Assembly: GCA_003244125.1 (NCBI GenBank)
Contig: QHBL01000166.1
Span: 1-8,167, forward strand
From: Chthoniobacterales bacterium
GTDB lineage: Bacteria; Verrucomicrobiota; Verrucomicrobiae; Chthoniobacterales; UBA10450
DNA length: 8,167 nucleotides
Direction of reading: 5' to 3'
Each line of letters opens with the position of its first letter. The first letter of the stretch is position 1. Shown here one piece after another: positions 1 through 7,754 of this stretch. The notes under the pieces were generated by a model. The model did no database searches, had not been told where the DNA came from, and worked only from the letters and a program-made list of their open reading frames with translations. A program made the position numbers and the translations under genes.

Positions 1-522
1 TCGATGCAGGAATCCTTCAAGTCGCTCGGCTTCGGCTTCGTGCTCGCCGTGGTGCTCGTCTATCTGGTGATGATCGTTCAGTTCCGCTCGTTCCTCGATC
101 CGTTCATCGTCATGTTCGCCGTGCCGCTCGGCTTGATTGGCGTCGTGTGGATGCTCTTTCTCACACACACCTATCTGAGCATCCAATCGGCAATGGGCAT
201 CATCATGATGGTCGGCATCGTCGTGAGTTTCAGCGTGCTGATGGTCGATTTTGCCAACCGCATCCTCGCCGAGGCCGCGGAAAAAAATGAGCGTAAGAGT
301 CCGCGCGACGCCGTGCTCGAAGCCGCCGCGATTCGCCTGCGCCCGATTTTGATGACCGGTATTGCGGCGGTCCTCGGCCTCACACCGATGGCGATTTCCG
401 GCGGCGCCAATATCCCGCTAGCGCGCGCGGTCATCGGCGGAATCCTGGCGGCGCTGCTGCTCGTGCTCTTCGTCGTGCCAGTGCTGTTTGTCTTGTTCAA
501 ACGGGAGAGAGCGCTCGCATGA
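1..522 (+). CDS. RND efflux pump permease, C-terminal end (partial at left edge)
   Basis: This is the last 173 or so residues of an inner-membrane, proton-driven RND transporter of the AcrB/MexB-like (HAE1) superfamily; the reading frame is open to the left edge, so the gene starts outside the window. Visible landmarks are a membrane helix followed by QFRSFLDPF, then FAVPLGLIG, the MGIIMMVGIVVS helix ending in MVDFANR, the cytosolic linker, RLRPILMTGIAAVLGLTPMA, and a last helix with the FVVPVLFVLF ending. This matches the final four or five helices of the second membrane half. The usual Asn of the VSNSILLVDF motif is replaced by Phe (VSFSVLMVDF). The stop overlaps the next gene's start as ATGA, so the two are translationally coupled. 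It should work with the adaptor and outer-membrane channel that follow. Substrate cannot be read from this piece. The family call is strong; drug versus other substrate is unknown. Confidence 0.93.
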   Translation, partial: SMQESFKSLGFGFVLAVVLVYLVMIVQFRSFLDPFIVMFAVPLGLIGVVWMLFLTHTYLSIQSAMGIIMMVGIVVSFSVLMVDFANRILAEAAEKNERKSPRDAVLEAAAIRLRPILMTGIAAVLGLTPMAISGGANIPLARAVIGGILAALLLVLFVVPVLFVLFKRERALA

Positions 523-1613
523 TGAAGAACAAACTTTTCTTTCTGGGGAGCGGAATTTCCCTTCGCGCATCCATTGTCACTGCCGCTTTGTTGTTCCTCG
601 CGATAGGCTGCGGACGATCGGGAGAGAACGCAGGAAGTCGGCCTACACCGGTGCAAACCGTGCATCCGAAACGCGGCGAGATCGTTCGGCGAGTCACCTT
701 GCCTGGGAACGTGATGGCGGAGCAGCAGGCAATGCTCTACGCGAAAGTCGCCGGCTATTTGAAGACGATCAAAGTGGACAAGGGCGACACGGTTAAAGAA
801 GGCGACCTGCTTGCGGAAATCGAAGCGCCCGAAATGCTGGCCGACCTGGTCAAAGCCAGGGCCGAGGAAGCGGCAGCGGCCGTTGAAAACAAGCGCGTGA
901 GCGAGGCGCAAAAAAAGGCGGCCGACCTGGTGACACCGCAGACCGCCGATGCGGCCAACGCCAAATATGAGGTGGCGGCCGCGGGAGTGCAGCGGATCGA
1001 GACGCTGCTCAGCTACGCGAAGATTACTGCTCCATTTTCCGGAGTGATCACGAAGCGCTGGGTCGATCCCGGAGCGCTTATTCCCGCCGCGACATCGGCC
1101 AGTTCCGCGCAAGGCGCAGCCGTCGTGACGCTGATGGATTTCAGCAAAGTTCGCATCGACGTGGCGATTCCCGACACCGACGCGCCGCTCATCAAAAAAG
1201 ATCTGCCGGTGAAAGTGACCGTGAGTGAGCTTCCGGGCCGCACGTTTGACGGCACGATCACTCGCTTCGCTTACGCCTTGGATGAATCGACGAAAACGAT
1301 GAACACCGAAATTGACATCCCGAATCCGGATCTCGCATTGCGTCCCGGCATGTGGGCAAACGTCGAGATCGCGCTCCAGAAAAAGGAAGATGCGCTGCTC
1401 GTTCCCGCCGAAGCGCTCGTCACGGAAAAGAACAAAAGCTCTGTCTTCGTCGTGCGCGACAACAAAGCGCAAAAAGTTTCCGTCACTACCGGATTCGATG
1501 ACGGCGTGAACGTGGAAATCCTCAAAGGCTGCGCACCCAGCGACGCCGTCATCGTCGCCGGCAAACAATCCGTAACGAACGGACAAACAGTTCAAGCGAT
1601 CGAAAGCAAATGA
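519..1613 (+). CDS. RND efflux periplasmic adaptor (membrane fusion) lipoprotein
   Basis: 364-residue HlyD/AcrA-type adaptor that bridges the inner-membrane pump to the outer-membrane channel. The N-terminus is a lipoprotein signal ending in LFLAIGC, so Cys31 is the likely lipidated residue. The first half of the biotinyl-lipoyl domain is at about 74-106 (VAGYLKTIKVDKGDTVKEGD). An Ala/Lys/Glu-rich helical hairpin follows at about 106-165, short for the family. The returning lipoyl half is YAKITAPFSGVITKRW (166-181). The beta-barrel includes ALRPGMWANVEIAL (273-286), and a membrane-proximal domain ends the protein. The start overlaps the pump's stop (ATGA). A second ATG lies one codon later, and GGGAGAG at 503-509 serves as ribosome-binding site for either. 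The stop overlaps the next gene. Gene order (pump, adaptor, channel) differs from the common adaptor-first order. The family call is firm; the substrate is not determined. Confidence 0.93.
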   Translation: MMKNKLFFLGSGISLRASIVTAALLFLAIGCGRSGENAGSRPTPVQTVHPKRGEIVRRVTLPGNVMAEQQAMLYAKVAGYLKTIKVDKGDTVKEGDLLAEIEAPEMLADLVKARAEEAAAAVENKRVSEAQKKAADLVTPQTADAANAKYEVAAAGVQRIETLLSYAKITAPFSGVITKRWVDPGALIPAATSASSAQGAAVVTLMDFSKVRIDVAIPDTDAPLIKKDLPVKVTVSELPGRTFDGTITRFAYALDESTKTMNTEIDIPNPDLALRPGMWANVEIALQKKEDALLVPAEALVTEKNKSSVFVVRDNKAQKVSVTTGFDDGVNVEILKGCAPSDAVIVAGKQSVTNGQTVQAIESK

Positions 1614-2964
1614 AGCGCGCTTGTTTCGCTTTCGCGATCGTTGCTGTGCTTGTTTCTTTCACTGCTGCGGGTGAATCAAATCGATCCTCGGAATTGCTAA
1701 CGATTGATCTTGCCTCGGCGCTGCGCCTGGCCGGCGCGCGGAATCTCGATGTGCAACTGGCCAGAGAAAAGTTTGCCGAGGCGTATGCGGCTGAGGAGAG
1801 CGCCATCGAGCGCTTTTTTCCATGGGTCGCGCCGGGAGTCACCTATCGCCGGCACGACAACTTGATTCAAAACACCGAGGGCGTGATCGAGGACGTACAT
1901 AAACAGAGTTACGCCCCCGGCGGAACGGTTGCCGCGCAAACCGACATCGGCGACGCCATTTTCAAATCGCTCGAAGCGCACCAGCTCATGAAAGCCGCTC
2001 GCCACGGCGTCGACGCGCAAGAACAGGCTACGATTCTCGCCGCGGCGCGCGGGTATTTCGATCTTGCCGCGACGCACGAAGCGGTGGGAGTCGCGCGGGA
2101 AGCATTGCGGGCCTTGACCGATTACGCAGCGGAGATCGATCGTGCCGTGAGCGCGGGCATTGCTTTCAAAGGTGATGCGCTGCGCGTCAAAGTGCAGCAA
2201 CAGGGAGACGAGATCGCATTGCGGCGAGCGGAAGAAAACGCACGACTCGCGTCCGCGAAGCTCGTTCAGATTTTGCATTTCGATCCCACCGTCGAGCTGA
2301 TGCCGCGCGATGCGAGCGTCGTGCCGCTCTCGCTTGTTTCCACGAAGGAGTCACTCCGCGATCTTGTCTCGCAAGCCCTGGCCGCGCGTCCAGAAACACA
2401 ACAGAGCGCCGCGCTACTCAGCGCCGCTCAACAAGCAAAGAACGGCGCGCTTTACGGCCCGCTGATTCCGAGCGTCGGCGGCCAGGCGTTTTTCGGCGGA
2501 CTTGGCGGCGGAAAAGACAGCGAGACCGGAAACTTCGGCGAATCCGAAGACTACGTCGCGACGCTGACATGGCGCATCGGCCCAGGCGGCCTTTTTGATT
2601 TCGGAAACATCCACGCCCGGCAAGCGCGCCTGCGCGGTGCCGCGCGCACTGCCGACAAGGTGATCGATCAGATCGCGAACGAAGTCATCGCGAGCCAGAC
2701 ACGCGTGCAATCACTCGCCGACCAGATCACCACGGCCAAACAATCTGCTTCCGATGCACGGGAAGCGTTGCGGCTCGGACAGGAGCGCAAAGAATTCGGC
2801 GTCGGCGTGGTTCTTGAAACAATTCTAACCCAACAAGAGTTATCGCGCGTTCGGAATGAGTATCTCAACATCGTCACCGACTACAACAAAACGCAATACG
2901 CACTGCTGTGGGCGCTGGGCCGCTTGAATGCGAGCGGCGGCACCGCGGTGCCGCATCGCGAACG

Positions 2965-2968
<4 letters not shown>
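1610..2968 (+). CDS. TolC-family outer-membrane efflux channel protein
   Basis: 452-residue outer-membrane factor, close to the usual TolC-family length. An N-terminal signal peptide (MKRACFAFAIVAVLVSFTAAG, cleavage around residue 21) has no lipobox, so unlike NodT/OprM relatives it is probably not lipidated. The mature part starts with the family's LTIDLASALRLAGARNLDVQLA helix pattern. Two long helical repeats rich in Ala, Gln, Glu and Arg follow. A glycine-rich strand region around residues 285-330 (FFGGLGGGKD, then LTWRIGPGGLFDFGNI) corresponds to the second beta-hairpin. The last helical stretch includes LETILTQQELSRVRNEYLNIVTDYN, the characteristic end of this family. It forms the exit duct for the pump and adaptor encoded just upstream. 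The start is an ATGA overlap with the adaptor, with no obvious ribosome-binding site, consistent with coupled translation. Its own stop forms another ATGA with a broken downstream gene. Confidence 0.92.
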
Positions 2969-4731
<1,763 letters not shown>

Positions 4732-4749
4732 GGTGTGTACTCAGCGAAT

Positions 4750-4778
4750 GCCGCCGCGCCGTTCGATTGCCGGGCGGC
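4750..4778. terminator. Weak GC hairpin between convergent genes
   Basis: GCCGCC at 4750-4755 and GGCGGC at 4773-4778 can pair into a 6-bp stem with a 17-base loop, in the 46-base gap between the convergent MFS and repressor genes (the arm touches the repressor's stop codon). There is no T-tract on either side, so intrinsic termination is doubtful. Confidence 0.2.
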
Positions 4779-5065
4779 TACTCCACGTAGCGTTCCAGCA
4801 CGGTTAGCAGCTCGCGGAGCTTTCGTTTCCCGTCGGCTGCGTTCTGCGCGTCCTCAATGCAGTGATTGACGTGTGAATGAATCAGCTTCTCGGCCAGCGA
4901 CTTCAGTCCCCGCCGTGCGGAGACGATTTGCGTCAGAATTTCGCTGCAATCCCGGTCCTCCTCCAGCATCCGTTCAATGGCAACGAGCTGCCCGGCGATC
5001 TTGCGAGAGCGCACGATCGATGCGCGTCGTTCTTCGGCCGGATGAACGTGCGAGTTCTTGCTCAC
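4778..5065 (-). CDS. CsoR/RcnR-family metal-sensing transcriptional repressor
   Basis: 95-residue all-helical DUF156 protein, the usual size for CsoR, RcnR, InrS and FrmR. The core is RKIAGQLVAIERMLEEDRDC (21-40), then IVSARRGLKSLAEKLIHSHV (47-66). Cys40, His65 and Cys69 keep the spacing of the Cu(I) ligands of M. tuberculosis CsoR (Cys36, His61, Cys65); RcnR instead has His at the last position. His6 and His8 in the N-terminal tail recall the extra ligand used by Ni sensors such as RcnR and InrS. Apo-repressor of this family binds G-tract operators and is released by metal. GTG at 5063-5065 is the only usable start, because an in-frame stop lies four codons upstream. No clear ribosome-binding site is visible. 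It is divergent from the His-rich transporter gene, with an operator-like site between them. Family is certain; Cu(I) versus Ni(II) or Co(II) sensing is not. Confidence 0.93.
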   Translation of the reverse strand: MSKNSHVHPAEERRASIVRSRKIAGQLVAIERMLEEDRDCSEILTQIVSARRGLKSLAEKLIHSHVNHCIEDAQNAADGKRKLRELLTVLERYVE

Positions 5066-5120
5066 AGCGAAAGCTTATCTGCGAATGCGCAGCGCGTAAA
5101 GAAACGAGTCGCAAATAAGG

Positions 5121-5136
5121 GATATGGGGGTATAGT
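5121..5136 (+). promoter_or_regulatory. CsoR/RcnR-type operator overlapping a -10-like element
   Basis: GATATGGGGGTATA at 5121-5134 is a five-G tract flanked by ATA/TAT arms in the 79-base divergent gap between the repressor and the NicO-like gene. G-tracts with A/T-rich inverted flanks are the known operator form of this repressor family. TATAGT at 5131-5136 could be the -10 of the rightward gene, with only a poor -35 match (GTCGCA, 5108-5113). It would place the transcript start at about 5143, almost on the ATG at 5145, so the mRNA may be nearly leaderless. That fits the lack of a ribosome-binding site. Confidence 0.55.
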
Positions 5137-5144
5137 CCTGATGA

Positions 5145-5942
5145 ATGAACCAGGCTGTCTTCACCACCATTGCGATCACCGGTTTCACGGTCGCTTTTCT
5201 GCACGCCGCGATCCCGACGCACTGGTTGCCCTTCGTGCTAACGGCGCGGGTCCAGAAATGGAACCGAGCCAAGACGCTCCTGGTAACTGCCTTCGCTGGC
5301 ACTGGCCACGTCTTGTTTACCGCGATCCTCGGCTTTCTCGTCGCCTGGTTTGGCATCGCGATAAGTGGGAAATTGGGGCAGTGGTTCCCTTGGATCGCGG
5401 GGGGCGCGCTGATTCTCTTCGGCCTTTACTACGTCGTCCAACAACTGCGCGGCAAAGGCCACAGCCATTCGCACGTCTTCGGCGGTCACTCTCATGAGGG
5501 ACACGCGCATGATCACGCAAAGCACGATCACAATCATGGCGACGCAGCTCACCATCACAGCCATGGGGTGCCTAATGCTCCTGTCGCACACGAGCATCAC
5601 GAGGGCGAACATCATCAAGAGCACGAAAGCGATGAGCCCGTCCCGCCGCCGCGAAAGTCCGACTGGGGAGCGATCGCAAGTCTCCTCGCCTTGCTGACAT
5701 TCTCGCCGTGTGAGGGGTTCATCCCCGTTTACGTGTCGGGCGTGCGTTACGGCTGGAGCGGCTTTTTCCTGCTTACCGCGATTCTTTCATTCGCCACGGT
5801 GGGCGGAATGGTCGTGTTCACTTGGTTGACGCTCGCCGGAATGGAGAAGCTCAAACTCAAGCTCCTTGAAAAATACGAGAGCGGCATCATGGGCGCACTC
5901 CTCTGTGTCCTCGGCCTCTTGATCATCGTTTTCGAAAAATGA
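5145..5942 (+). CDS. NicO/RcnA-like membrane metal transporter with His-rich loop
   Basis: 265-residue membrane protein with about six predicted helices in two halves. Helix 1 has HAAIPTHWLPF (His20, Thr25, His26), a variant of the H-x4-D-H type motif of nickel/cobalt transporters, with Thr for Asp. AGTGHVLFTAILG (His55) follows. The second half opens with LLTFSPCEGFIPVYVSG (Ser187-Pro188-Cys189), like the proline motif of the NicO/TauE/CcdA-like group. Between the halves, residues 106-160 form a hydrophilic loop with 21 His among 55 residues, plus Asp and Glu, an obvious metal-binding segment. By analogy with RcnR-RcnA, the divergent repressor probably controls it and it probably exports Ni, Co or another divalent ion. 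Related proteins are usually annotated only as hypothetical or as TauE/NicO-like, so direction and substrate are inferred. ATG 5145 is chosen over the out-of-frame ATG 5141. The CDF gene follows after 31 bases, probably in the same transcript. Confidence 0.8.
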   Translation: MNQAVFTTIAITGFTVAFLHAAIPTHWLPFVLTARVQKWNRAKTLLVTAFAGTGHVLFTAILGFLVAWFGIAISGKLGQWFPWIAGGALILFGLYYVVQQLRGKGHSHSHVFGGHSHEGHAHDHAKHDHNHGDAAHHHSHGVPNAPVAHEHHEGEHHQEHESDEPVPPPRKSDWGAIASLLALLTFSPCEGFIPVYVSGVRYGWSGFFLLTAILSFATVGGMVVFTWLTLAGMEKLKLKLLEKYESGIMGALLCVLGLLIIVFEK

Positions 5943-5973
5943 GGCGTGCCCGCTCCGACCGCAGCACCATTGC

Positions 5974-6930
5974 ATGAGTGACGAACACAAACAGGACGAG
6001 AGCGCCGCTCACGATCATCACGGCCATGACCATGGCGCGTCCGGGCATACTCACGCGCCGAAGAATTTTGGCGCTGCTTTCGCCATCGGAACAGCGCTCA
6101 ACTTTGGATTCGTTATTGTCGAAGTTGTTTTCGGTCTTTATGCGCACTCACTCGCGCTGGTAGCTGACGCGGGACACAACATGGGAGACGTGCTCGGGCT
6201 ACTGCTCGCGTGGGGCGCGAGCGCCCTGGCGCGCCGTGCCCCGACCCAACGGCATACATATGGAATGCAGAGCTCCTCGATTCTCGCTGCGCTTTTCAAC
6301 GCGATTTTCCTGCTCGTTTCCGTGGGCGCGATCGCGTGGGAAGCGATTCGCCGTTTCGGTAATCCGACTGAAGTCGCGGGCTGGACCGTGATTTGGGTTT
6401 CGGCTGTCGGCATTGCGATAAACACAGCGACCGCGCTGATGTTCATGTCCGGTCGCAAAGGTGATCTCAACATTCGTGGAGCATTTATGCATATGGCGGC
6501 AGACGCGGGAATTTCTGCGGGTGTCGTCATTGCTGGTTTCCTTATCCTGGCAACGGGTCTGCATTGGATTGATCCAGTCGTTAGTCTCGCGATTTCAGCT
6601 GTGATCATTTGGGGGACGTGGGGACTGCTGCGCGATTCCGTGAACCTTGCGCTGCAAGCGGTGCCTGAGGGCATCGAGTTAGCGGTGGTAAAGGAATACC
6701 TCGCCGGACTTCCGCACGTCACAGCCGTGCACGATCTCCACATCTGGCCAATGAGCACGACCGAAACGGCACTCACTGCGCATCTCGTCCGCGATGTCGA
6801 TCGCTGTGATTCGTCCGTACTGGAGAAGTGCTGCAAAGAATTGCACGACAAGTTCGAAATCCAGCACGCGACGATTCAGTTCGAAACCGAAGATCACGAC
6901 TGCGGTCTAGCGCCTGAAAGTCGAGTGTAG
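5974..6930 (+). CDS. CDF-family cation efflux protein (ZitB/CzcD type, Zn-like site)
   Basis: 318-residue inner-membrane cation diffusion facilitator, exchanging cytosolic Zn(II) (or Co/Ni/Cd) for protons. The N-terminal tail has a His cluster (HDHHGHDHG, 13-21, and HTH, 25-27). Helix 2 carries ADAGHNMGD with His68-x3-Asp72, and helix 5 carries HMAADAG with His173-x3-Asp177. Together these give the 2-His/2-Asp site typical of zinc-selecting members. QRHTYGM (92-98) is the conserved loop after helix 2. The cytosolic C-terminal domain starts near 230 (AVPEGIEL) and has VHDLHIWPMS (252-261), the conserved ferredoxin-like domain motif. Length and layout match ZitB/CzcD. It lies 31 bases after the NicO-like gene on the same strand with no promoter-like gap, so the operator at 5121 probably governs both. 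The ATG at 5974 gives the full His-rich tail; there is no strong ribosome-binding site. Zinc is the best guess from the site residues. Confidence 0.92.
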   Translation: MSDEHKQDESAAHDHHGHDHGASGHTHAPKNFGAAFAIGTALNFGFVIVEVVFGLYAHSLALVADAGHNMGDVLGLLLAWGASALARRAPTQRHTYGMQSSSILAALFNAIFLLVSVGAIAWEAIRRFGNPTEVAGWTVIWVSAVGIAINTATALMFMSGRKGDLNIRGAFMHMAADAGISAGVVIAGFLILATGLHWIDPVVSLAISAVIIWGTWGLLRDSVNLALQAVPEGIELAVVKEYLAGLPHVTAVHDLHIWPMSTTETALTAHLVRDVDRCDSSVLEKCCKELHDKFEIQHATIQFETEDHDCGLAPESRV

Positions 6931-6952
6931 ATGAGTCGCTGTGAGGTCGGGC

Positions 6953-7615
6953 TCAACAGCAGTCACAATCGTCGCCATTGATCGCACCGCGCGCTTCCTT
7001 GATGAGGAATGGGATCAATGCCAGCGCTGCGACACTATCGAGCCACCACCAACCCAATAGTGCAGTGGCGCCAAGTCCCAGCATGAGCACAATCGACAGA
7101 TAACCACAGGTGATTGCCTCCATCGCATCAGCCCGAAGCGCGCGTGAGTTCAAGCGCGCAGCCACGCGGAGTTTGTAGCCCGCGAGGATCGGCATTCCGA
7201 TCTTAGCAACCATGCCGATGAGAATTCCCCAGGCACTCTCGTGTGTGTCGGTGATTCGTTTGGCCAAAAACAAGCCGTACGCAGAGTTCAGAAGCACGTA
7301 AAGAACGAGCGCGTAGAGAGAGTATCCCACCCAACGCGCGGCCCGACGCTCTACTGCTTCGACCCGGTCAGCGGATGCGCGACCACTGGCTTCGACTTGC
7401 AGCCGCCACAACAGCACGCTCGCGCTGAATAATTCCACGACGCTGTCGATCCCGAACGACTCTAGCAAGAGGCTATTGGATGCCCAACCCAGGAGAAGAG
7501 AAGCGACCGCTTCGATCGTCATCCAGCCAAGTGTGATGTACGTCAGCCAGAGCGCGGCGTTCAGATCCGCCGTGCGCGAGGGATTAGCAACCGTAGCTGT
7601 TTGCGAGAGTCTCAT
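6953..7615 (-). CDS. Short CDF-like cation transporter lacking the C-terminal domain
   Basis: 220-residue, roughly six-helix protein of the cation-efflux fold but without the cytosolic dimerisation domain of the neighbouring CDF. Helix 2 has ESFGIDSVVELFSA (52-65), with Asp57-x3-Glu61 in the place of the usual His/Asp pair. Helix 5 has LRADAMEAITCGYLS (160-174), with Glu166-x3-Cys170 at the matching spacing, so the transport site has a Cys and no His. I recognise the RADAxE...C signature from proteins generally annotated only as cation transporter. The tail DDCDCC (215-220) could take up or hand over a soft metal. ATG 7613-7615 is the start, with no good ribosome-binding site. It converges on the CDF gene with a 22-base gap lacking a visible terminator. 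Substrate is unknown; a soft metal is an inference from the cysteines. Confidence 0.82.
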   Translation of the reverse strand: MRLSQTATVANPSRTADLNAALWLTYITLGWMTIEAVASLLLGWASNSLLLESFGIDSVVELFSASVLLWRLQVEASGRASADRVEAVERRAARWVGYSLYALVLYVLLNSAYGLFLAKRITDTHESAWGILIGMVAKIGMPILAGYKLRVAARLNSRALRADAMEAITCGYLSIVLMLGLGATALLGWWWLDSVAALALIPFLIKEARGAINGDDCDCC

Positions 7616-7638
7616 CTGGATTGTCTGAACGAACGTCC

Positions 7639-7675
7639 GGCCAATTGGCCTCGACGCAATGGCCCCGGCCGGGGC
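7639..7675. promoter_or_regulatory. Two perfect palindromes in the divergent intergenic region
   Basis: GGCCAATTGGCC at 7639-7650 (12 bp, perfect) and GCCCCGGCCGGGGC at 7662-7675 (14 bp, perfect) lie with centres 24 bp apart, between the short CDF-like gene (leftward) and the -35 at 7684. Both may be binding sites for a dimeric regulator or cruciform/hairpin elements. They are unlike the G-tract operators. No known regulator is recognised. Confidence 0.35.
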
Positions 7676-7683
7676 GGTTCGCT

Positions 7684-7712
7684 TTGACAGATACCGATAC
7701 GGGGTATATGCA
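7684..7712 (+). promoter_or_regulatory. Sigma-70-like promoter with embedded CsoR-type operator
   Basis: A perfect -35 TTGACA is at 7684-7689. The -10 is TATATG at 7705-7710 (15-bp spacer) or TATGCA at 7707-7712 (17-bp spacer). Between them lies ATACCGATACGGGGTAT (7691-7707), with perfect inverted arms ATACC/GGTAT separated by 7 bases and a GGGG tract. This is the layout of CsoR-repressed copper promoters. It shares GATA(T/C)GGGG(G)TATA with the site at 5121-5134. It faces the Cys-rich gene starting at 7755, leaving a leader of about 40 bases. Confidence 0.65.
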
Positions 7713-7754
7713 GTGTCGTCCGTCGATAAAAAATTGAACGCTTTCCGCTGCTGT

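Noticed and set aside
171..1595. Long (474-codon) open frame on the minus strand
   Set aside because: It lies antisense to the well-supported RND end and adaptor genes. Its translation is Arg/His/Gly-rich without helices, motifs or a start signal, as expected for a shadow frame in GC-rich coding DNA.
1697..2278. 193-codon minus-strand frame inside the TolC-like gene
   Set aside because: Antisense shadow with no recognisable domain; the plus-strand channel protein explains the codon pattern.
4877..5497. 206-codon plus-strand frame spanning the repressor and the start of the NicO-like gene
   Set aside because: It runs antisense through the CsoR-family gene and out of frame through the transporter; the product has no coherent fold and it would swallow the divergent promoter.
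6138..6851. 237-codon minus-strand frame inside the CDF gene
   Set aside because: Shadow of the CDF gene, whose metal-site and C-terminal motifs are all on the plus strand.
6931..6952. Terminator between the convergent CDF genes
   Set aside because: The 22-base gap contains no inverted repeat or T-run.
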